Shown here piece by piece: positions 56,690 through 64,000 of a DNA stretch of 64,000 nucleotides. This DNA is from Crossaster papposus (taxonomy: Eukaryota; Echinodermata; Asteroidea; Velatida; Solasteridae), in assembly GCA_037893245.1 (NCBI GenBank), contig JBAIAA010000315.1:310001-374000 (forward strand), read 5' to 3'. Each line of letters opens with the position of its first letter. Position 1 is the stretch's first letter. Under the pieces are notes generated by a model, which ran no database searches, had not been told where the DNA came from, and saw only the letters and a list, made by a program, of their open reading frames with translations. The translations under genes were made by a program, and so were the position numbers.

Positions 56690-56815
56690 TTATAGTTTCG
56701 CAGCCCAAACTTTGTCCAACTTGTGTTTTTTTGTCGTTGGGGACATGTTAGAACTACGTGTGGAGGCATTCTGTGCACAAACATAGGCTATATATTGAAC
56801 AAAATTGTAACTTTT
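56690..56815. repeat. Repeat R3, copy 1
   Basis: About 126 bp (TAGTTTCGCAGCCCAAACTT, GTCGTTGGGGACATGTTAGA, GTGTGGAGGCATTCTGTG) recur at 60888-61013, where they directly follow R2. So modules are shuffled between loci. Confidence 0.82.
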
Positions 56816-57361
56816 TAACGGGATTAGCGTTACTTTGTAGCGTTTTTGTAGTACGTCCATATAATAAAAGAACCCAGGAAATAAACTGTTGACCCTTTGT
56901 ACATGGCCCTCAACAACAGCCCAGTATAGTTAATACTTTGACCCGGTTGTGTCAAGCTCCCTAATTGATTGATTGCCATTAATAAATTAATACTGAGCCA
57001 AGCCTCACTTTTGTCCTGCTCACCATATCTCATCACCTATCTAAAAAAGCCACTTAATTGCATTCCTTTGGTTTCCCGTCTTTATTGCTTTTAAATTGGA
57101 TAGCCAGCCCATTATACTTCTTAGTTTGTTCACCCACTCTAGTTTCAGCTATCAGACGAGACACATGTCTTTGAAGTTTGAACTTGCCCTTTGCATGTTT
57201 GGTAGTCTACATGTAGTTGTTCATTTTGATAAAAGTCGCTGTACGAACGACCAACCCGGTGTATATTCCATCATTCCATACCATGTACTAAAACCCCCAA
57301 ACTGGTGACCCTGACGTGATCTACCAAGCAAAACACTGGTATTTTGGAATCAACTGCAGCG

Positions 57362-58210
57362 ATGCCTACTACTCCTGCTCCAACTAGTTCCGGCGCAATA
57401 GCACCGCAACCCGCAACGGCTACCATTAGCCTCAAACTCCCACCATACTGGCCATCTGACCCAACAATATGGTTCACCCAAGTGGAGGCACAATTCACCA
57501 CTCGAGGCATAACCTCCGAACACACCAGATACGCCTATGTGGTGGCGTCTTTGCAGCCAACAATAGCGCAGGAGGTGAGGGATATTTTAATAACTCCACC
57601 CGCAGATGCCCCTTACACCACGCTGAAAAAGGAGCCAATCAAGCGGACATCTCAATCTGAACAAAAACGCTTGCATCAACTCTTGACAACAGAGGAGTTG
57701 GGGGATCGAAAGCCTTCCCAACTGCTCCGCAAGATGCAACAGCTCTTGGGGGAGTGTACATTGGAGCCATCGATAATGAAGCAACTTTTTCTTCAGCGGC
57801 TGCCAACCAAAGCTCGGCTAATTCTTGCTTCAACCTCAGAGGAGTTCGACATCGAACAATTGGCAAAGTTAGCTGATAAAATCATGGAAGTCTCCCCTTC
57901 CCAGTCACCCATCTCTGCACACATCGCTACCATTGAAGCTCCGCCACCAACCGAAATTCAACAACTGCAGGCCGAAGTAGCAAATTTCAGTTGGCGTCAA
58001 TGATATCCACCCTCACCAGCCGTCCACGTGAACGCAGTCAAAGCCGCAGTCAACCGCGTCGTCAACGTTCTGACGACCGTAGCCCAGGAGCCACGGCCAC
58101 GCGTGATAACCCTGCAGAGTGTTGGTACAACCGGAAATGTTGAGCTATGGCCCACAAATGTATGCAGCCATGTTCCTACAATAAGGCCGGTAACCAGGAA
58201 AACGACCGAG
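57362..58210 (+). pseudogene. Gypsy-type retrotransposon gag remnant
   Basis: The first open part (57362-58003, about 213 codons) has the DUF7041-like block LPPYWPSDPTIWFTQVEAQF and ELGDRKPSQLLRKMQQLLG, typical of gag in a group of animal Gypsy elements. Near 57990 the frame shifts: an Arg/Ser-rich tail and a degraded Cys-rich finger (around 58120-58190) continue in another frame with a stop. No protease or pol follows; sequence of repeat R1 starts at about 58225. TGGTGACCCTGACGTGATC at 57303-57321 looks like the primer-binding site, so an LTR should lie just upstream, but I could not delimit it. Confidence 0.8.
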
Positions 58211-58224
58211 CCGGCAAGTAGGGG

Positions 58225-59660
58225 CGACAGTTTTTGTTTGCTGGGCTAAATATCAAAATGTTATCATTGTTCATATGATTTTCCATAAGGTTTTAGCTGT
58301 GCCAGTAAGCAACTTGGTGAATTTGAAGCTCACAAATACTGACTACTTGATGATATCTGGAGACAGTGCAATGTGCGCATATTTATGGGTTTCCAAAGTT
58401 GTCGTTTTGAATAATTACTATGTTCACATAATTATTCAGTCACTTATATGCTTTAGAAAATGTTATTAAAGTAAGGATGTGTAAGTAGAATCACCAAACG
58501 AAACTTTAAAAAAAAATACAAATAATAATATACCCAAATATAGGAATAAATATATTACGCGGCAGGGATTATCGATTTATGCAAATTAGTCATATTTCCA
58601 CCACTTGGATTTTTTAATTTTTTTTTAGTATGTCATTCTAGGGACCTTATTATAGAAGTGCACTGTAGTGAAAAATATTCTATTGCAATCTGTGTGAGGT
58701 CGACAAAACAAAATGAAGTATTTTCCCTGGACTAAACGTGAAGGCCTGTTGTCTGCTCACAAACTAGATTTGACCTCATCGATAGACTAGAGGCGTACGA
58801 GTGAAAACACAGACCACCCATGCGTGAAGTTGAATCGAAAATCGAAAAAAGGGATAAGTTCAACAGCACCCGAACTTGCTCTGTATGCACATATAATATG
58901 AGCACGCAGTCCAGGAAATAACTTCAATTTATTTAGACATCAGTAAACTTGTGATCAACAATTACAATTTCGAAGGTGTAGCTAGGTCTCACAACAGCTC
59001 GACAAGACGACAGTTTAGAGGGCCATTATTCAACAAATTGCAGTGAGTAATACTGGATTAAAAAGTCCAAATATTTAAGACACGTTGTTATTTTTCCGCA
59101 GCACAAACTGTTGACAACTATTTTCTTTCTTTTTTTTGGGGGGGGGGGATGCTGTCTGGTTGTTGGACTCTCACACACGATTTGTGTGTGGATGACAATG
59201 AAACCAATTTGTGCACAAACCTATGGTGCGCTGTGAACCAGTTAAACTTTTTTTCTTCTGAATAATCTTTAAATTGTACATGAAGATTTGATCACTCTTG
59301 TTTTTAGTTTGAACATTTATTTGTTGCATGCGTACTGTATTACGTAAAATAAAGGCAAATTAGGCTTATTGTCAAAACCATTCGTAATACTTTGGGATTT
59401 TTTACAATAATTTATGTTTCTCCTTACAATTTATGTTTCCAGGCTATTTTAAAACATTTGTTATTCAAATGCACCGATTCTTACAATTATTTTTACTTTA
59501 AGCAAACAATTTTTAGTCATTTACCATTCGATTTCCAATTAAATTAGTTTTCATGTGTATTTGAGTCGATCACACATTTTAGACTAATTTATTTAACATA
59601 AGTTTGAAATTGATTGATATTAGAGTAATTCGATCGCTAAATGCTGCCTTTCAGCAACAG
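58225..59660 (+). repeat. Repeat R1, direct copy
   Basis: Starts AGTTTTTGTTTGCTGGGCTA and matches 62625-64000 almost continuously (words TTCCATAAGGTTTTA, GATGATATCTGGAGACAGTG, ATTAGTCATATTTCCACC, GAGCACGCAGTCCAGGAAAT, CACACACGATTTGTGTGTGG). It contains a G run at about 59137-59149. No coding frame is supported. The family has at least four pieces in this window. Confidence 0.88.
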
Positions 59661-60474
59661 CTTAGACGAAATTGATATGTAATGATGAATGTTCACCCAG
59701 AAATGTTTAATTGGTTTGACCAAAATTAGAAATTAAATGGTAAACGACTAAAACAGTTTGGTCAAAGCGTGTATACATTTTGTTCAGGGGACAAAATTGA
59801 ATGTTAGAGTTAGTGAATTTAAATGGAAAATGTTTTAATATAGCCGGGAAAACTATTCTGCTTCAATTGATGATGGAAAAATATAATGCATGACTGGTTC
59901 ACAAGTGTCTCAATAGGATTTGTGCCTGAACTGCATTGGTTGTCTGTCATCCATACCCCTGATGCATTGTCAATCATATTTTATTGAACATCCCCCAAAA
60001 AAGTGCGCCACCAACGTTGAAATGTATCTAATTCATTCTTCCACGCCCACGAGCCGCACATCTCAAAATACGTATATATCGCTACCTCGAAAGCGCAGCA
60101 TTGAAACACGTACAAATTATCACTCGATGAGCTCCGTGCATCGCTCCCCGAATTCAGTGATTTCTCAGACGTCCGCAAAGCAAGGTACAGTCCCAATCTA
60201 CACGAATTATTTTGGGGAGATGCCATTTCGGCCAATTTTCTTTAGAAAATAACACGATAAAACGCATGGGGTTCACAGACAATTTTTTTTAATCCAGTAT
60301 ATCACTGCTACACTCATTTTTAAACGTATCCATGGACAAAAATGAGTGGGTTCGAAGCAGAATTGTCCAAAATTTATCGATTATTATTGCCCTTTCTAGG
60401 GGAGGTATTTGTTTGGGTATTTGTGCACAATCTCCACGCGCATCATGGGTACGTCAACGTTAATTAATACAATT
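59661..60474. other. No gene recognised
   Basis: The only frame of note (59920-60252, about 110 codons) resembles nothing I know. Flanked by R1 and R2 repeats. Confidence 0.35.
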
Positions 60475-60887
60475 TTTGTCATTGGATGATAACAATTAAG
60501 GTAAATAACAAACTTGTTTTAACTACAAAAGACAAGATGTTAAGATTGGATTCCCAAAACTCTTTATTTTTCGCGTGAGAAAATGGTTCCCTCATATTTT
60601 GAGAATGGACGGTACCACAGCGTTTCGCAATCGCAGCCTCGAAGCCCCCCCTCCCCCCTCTGCTGAGGCTAGGGTCCGTCATAAACACACACCTTGTTGT
60701 ATGCGCACGCACACCAGGAAATAACCTCAATTTATTTGGACGCCAAAAACTAACTCTCGAAAATTGGAATATAAAATTACAATTTTGAAGGTGCAGTGCT
60801 CACGACAACAGCTCGCCAAGACGACAGTTTAGAGGGCCGCTATTCAGGAAATTGCAGTGAGTAATAAGAAGCATAGCCTATAATAGT
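60475..60887. repeat. Repeat R2, copy 2
   Basis: Second copy of the 44160-44530 block, with a shortened C-rich run. It runs straight into R3 at 60888, unlike copy 1. Confidence 0.82.
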
Positions 60888-61013
60888 TATAGTTTCGCAG
60901 ACCAAACTTTGTCCAACTTGTTTTTTTGTCGTTGGGGACATGTTAGAACTATGTGTGGAGGCATTCTGTGCCAAAACCTAGGCTATATAGTTGAACAAAA
61001 TTGTAACTTTCTT
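60888..61013. repeat. Repeat R3, copy 2
   Basis: Matches 56690-56815 (GTCGTTGGGGACATGTTAGA, GTGTGGAGGCATTCTGTG, AGGCTATATA). Confidence 0.8.
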
Positions 61014-61789
61014 GTGATTGTGAATGCTTCTTTATTGTATATACAGAATTGAGCGATAATCTTTTCCCAAATTGGTGCGTGTATTTTGTACAGTAACTTG
61101 TAATAAAGGCAAGTTATGTATTCGTTTTTAAAGTCAACTTCCTTTTTACTTGGCCTTACTACTCAACAATCCAAACTATACGACTCCACTCAGCTAGCGG
61201 GTGCCGTGCGAACACCCCCTGGTAATTGAATACTTCGAGTGCTCATGGAGCATTCTATTGTCTCGAGGCTAAACCGAGCAAGAATGGAATGCTCCATGAG
61301 TCACCGAGGGATGCTAGTTTTACTATATAACGAGATAAAGCATTCAATATTTGTTTTATAACACCTCACACACAGATTCTGCTTGGTTTAAACAATTTTA
61401 AATTATCTAAATCTAAATACAGTTAAAATGAACTTCGATTCAAATACAAAATTGGTGGAAATGTCTTTGCTTTTTTCGAAATCACCCCTTCACGAAATGT
61501 TTGAATCCAGCTCTTTAGCGCTGGCTCTTTGGAACAATACACACAACGCACAACACGCGTACTAGCATGCATTTGTACACACTTTCGGAATTGGCCGTGC
61601 TCAGAAAAAATAGTAACAATAGAAAATGCCACGTGACTAGCTATTGGCCAATCAAGACACAGAACCAGTGGGTGAGGTATTATAATACTTACTGATTCAT
61701 GTGTGCCCAATCTTTTGCGTATCACAGGCTTATATCTAGGAACAAGTTCGGTTGGGGGACTATATCGACTACACTTAACCATTTATTAG
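61014..61789. other. No gene recognised
   Basis: The minus frame at 61782-61423 (119 codons) has no recognisable domain. A short imperfect inverted pair lies around 61240-61300 (GTGCTCATGGAGCATTC and GAATGCTCCATGAGTCAC). Confidence 0.35.
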
Positions 61790-62425
61790 TCAATCTAGTT
61801 GTCACTCGAACACTGCGTGGTTTGACTAGCTAGTCCAACTGGATCACCCTAGCCAAGGACCATGGTTTATCTAGTCACTCGCGAGTTTACGTCACGGTTT
61901 TAAGATGGAGGAAAAGTAAACTGAGACAAGCTTTGCAAAAGGTTACGATACACACACAAATTGCAATAGAATATTTTTTCACCACAGTGCACTTCTATAA
62001 GGTCCCTAGAATGACATACTAAAAATCTCTAAAAATCCAAGTGGTGGAAATATGACTAATTTGCATAAATCGATAATCCCTGCCGCGTAATATAATTTAT
62101 TCCTATATTTATTCCTATATTTGGGTATATTATTATTTTTATTTTTATTTTAAAGTTTCGTTTGGTGATTCTACTTACACATCCTTACTTCAATAACATT
62201 TTCTAAAGCATAGGCCTATAAGTATAAGTGACTGAATAATTATTCAAAACGACAACTTTGGAAACCTTAATGTGCGCACATTGCACTGTCTCCAGATATC
62301 ATCAAGTAGTCAGTATTAAACTTCAAATTCACCAAGTTGCTTACTGGCACAGTTATTATATTTTTTAAAACCTTATGGAAAATCATATGAACAATGATAA
62401 CATTTTGATATTCAGCCCAGCAAAC
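61790..62425 (-). repeat. Repeat R1, inverted copy
   Basis: From 61975 to 62425 it is the reverse complement of 62625-63110; from 61790 to 61960 it instead matches 25110-25290. With 62625-64000 it makes a large hairpin whose centre (62426-62624) is itself an inverted pair (GACTTGAACAAGTT and AACTTGTTCAAGTC; CCATAAATTAGG and CAATTTATGG). Confidence 0.85.
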
Positions 62426-62624
62426 AAAAACTGGGAAAAATGCTGTGTCCATAAATTAGGCGAAACAGTAGTTAAAAGGTTGCCTAACATGTGAGACTTG
62501 AACAAGTTGTAAGCAACAAAACAATTTCATTTGGTGGGTTTCCTTGAACTTGTTCAAGTCTCTCACCTTAGGCAACAATTGACCTACTTTTCAACCCAAT
62601 TTATGGACACACCATTTCCCCCCA

Positions 62625-64000
62625 GTTTTTGTTTGCTGGGCTAAATATCAAAATGTTATCATTGTTCATATGATTTTCCATAAGGTTTTAATATGATAAC
62701 TGTGCCAGTAAGCAACTTGGTGAATTTAAAGCACGTCAATACTGACTACTTGATGATATCTGCAGACAGTGTAATGTACGCACATTTATGGGCTCCCAAA
62801 GTTGTCGTTTCGAATAATTACTATGTTTACATAATTATTCAGTCACTTATATGCTTTAGAAAATGTTATTGAAGTAAGGATATGTAAGTAGAATCACCAA
62901 ACGAAACTTACAAAAATACAATAATACAATAATACAAATAATAATATACCCAAATATAGGAATAAATATATTACGTGGCAGGGATTATCGATTTATGCAA
63001 ATTAGTCATATTTCCACCACTTGGAATTTTTGAGATTTTTAGTATGTCATTCTAGGGACCTTATAGAAGTGCACTGTGGTGAAGAATATTCTATTGCAAT
63101 TTGTGTGAGGTTGACAAAACAAAATGAAGTATTTTCCATGGACTAAACGTGAAGGCCTGTTGTCTGCTCACAAACTAGATTTGACCTCATCGATAGACTA
63201 GACGCGTTCGAGTGAAAACACAGACCACCCATGCGTGAAGTTGAATCGGAAATCGACAAAAGGGATTAGTTCAACAGCACCCGAACTTGCTCTGTATGCA
63301 CATATAATATGAGCACGCAGTCCAGGAAATAACTTCAATTTATTTAGACATCAGTAAAATTGTGATCAACAATTACAATTTCGAAGGTGTAGCTAGATCT
63401 CACAACAGCTCGGCAAGACGACAGTTTAGAGGGCTATTATTCAACAAATTGCAGTGAGTAATACTGGATTAAAAAGTCCAAATATTTAAGACACGTTGTT
63501 ATTTTTCCGCAGCACAAACTGTTGACAACTATTTTTTATTTTTTTTTTTGGGGGGGATGCTGTCTGGTTGTTGGACTCTCACACACGATTTGTGTGTGGA
63601 TGACAATGAAACCAATTTGTGCACAAACCTATGGTGCGCTGTGAACCAGTTAAACTTTTTTTCTTCTGAATAATTTTTAAATTGTACTTGAAGATTTGAT
63701 CACTCTTGTTTTTAGTTTGAACATTTATTTGTTGCATGCGTACTGTATTACGTAAAATAAAGGCAAATTAGGCTCATTGTCAAAACCATTCGTAATACTT
63801 TGGGATTTTTTACAATAATTTATGTTTCTCCTTACAATTTATGTTTCCAGGCTATTTTAAAACATTTGTTATTCAAATGCACCGATTCTTACAATTATTT
63901 TTACTTTAAGCAAACAATTTTTAGTCATTTACCATTCGATTTCCAATTAAATTAGTTTTCATGTGTATTTGAGTCGATCACACATTTTAGACTAATTTAT
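62625..64000 (+). repeat. Repeat R1, second direct copy, runs off the window
   Basis: Matches 58225-59590 with few differences until the window ends. It includes the same GGGGGGGATGCTGTCTGG segment near 63550. Confidence 0.88.

Noticed and set aside
57269-57525. Minus-strand frame over the gag remnant
   Set aside because: Shadow of the plus-strand gag; no domain.

Overview
This window looks like nuclear DNA of an animal, most likely a marine invertebrate of the deuterostome side (an echinoderm would fit, but I cannot prove the lineage). The reasons are spliced genes with GT-AG introns, a BEL/Pao LTR retrotransposon (a metazoan class), a tRNA-derived SINE, many miniature inverted-repeat elements, and three genes whose products resemble vertebrate HPS6, MVK and PGAP4. 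All splice sites, alignments and repeat families were read by eye; no searches were run.

Layout. 1-17.7 kb: a large multi-exon gene on the minus strand that I identify as HPS6, a BLOC-2 subunit. Fifteen exons with mutually compatible phases are visible (1725-15412); the first exon and the last exon(s) were not found. Its introns hold five minisatellites or microsatellites, including several built on GAGTC, two families of TTAA-flanked MITEs and a decayed partial exon duplicate. 17.7-19.1 kb: mevalonate kinase as one uninterrupted reading frame (minus). 19.1-22.5 kb: a MITE, a 721-bp foldback element with 285-bp arms and a 9-bp target duplication, and a short GTAC-rich hairpin. 22.6-23.9 kb: single-exon PGAP4-like GPI-GalNAc transferase (minus). 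24.6-25.3 kb: a repeat (R1) interrupted by a 261-bp foldback element. 28.7-29.1 kb: a small four-EF-hand protein (minus), followed on its upstream side by a SINE. 29.6-33.5 kb: no gene recognised.

33.7-43.6 kb: a tandemly duplicated repeat unit. One copy was split by a very young, intact BEL/Pao element (728-bp LTRs with about two differences, CTGAC target duplication, 1848-codon polyprotein). 43.6-48.4 kb: mostly unrecognised AT-rich DNA. 48.5-51.1 kb: a three-exon gene for a tyrosine-recombinase-like protein with N-terminal Cys/His fingers, an acidic repeat linker and a C-terminal Myb/SANT-like domain; probably Crypton-related or domesticated. 51.3-54.25 kb: a 2.9-kb palindrome built of about 190-bp half-units, each with a CACGTG core, arranged as a mirror. 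56.5-64 kb: repeats, a broken Gypsy-type gag, and the R1 family in direct and inverted copies.

The host genes do not form one pathway: HPS6 acts in lysosome-related organelle biogenesis, MVK in isoprenoid synthesis, PGAP4 in GPI-anchor remodelling in the Golgi, and the EF-hand protein in calcium binding. The two most unusual objects are the recombinase-like gene and the E-box-phased palindrome about 260 bp downstream of it.
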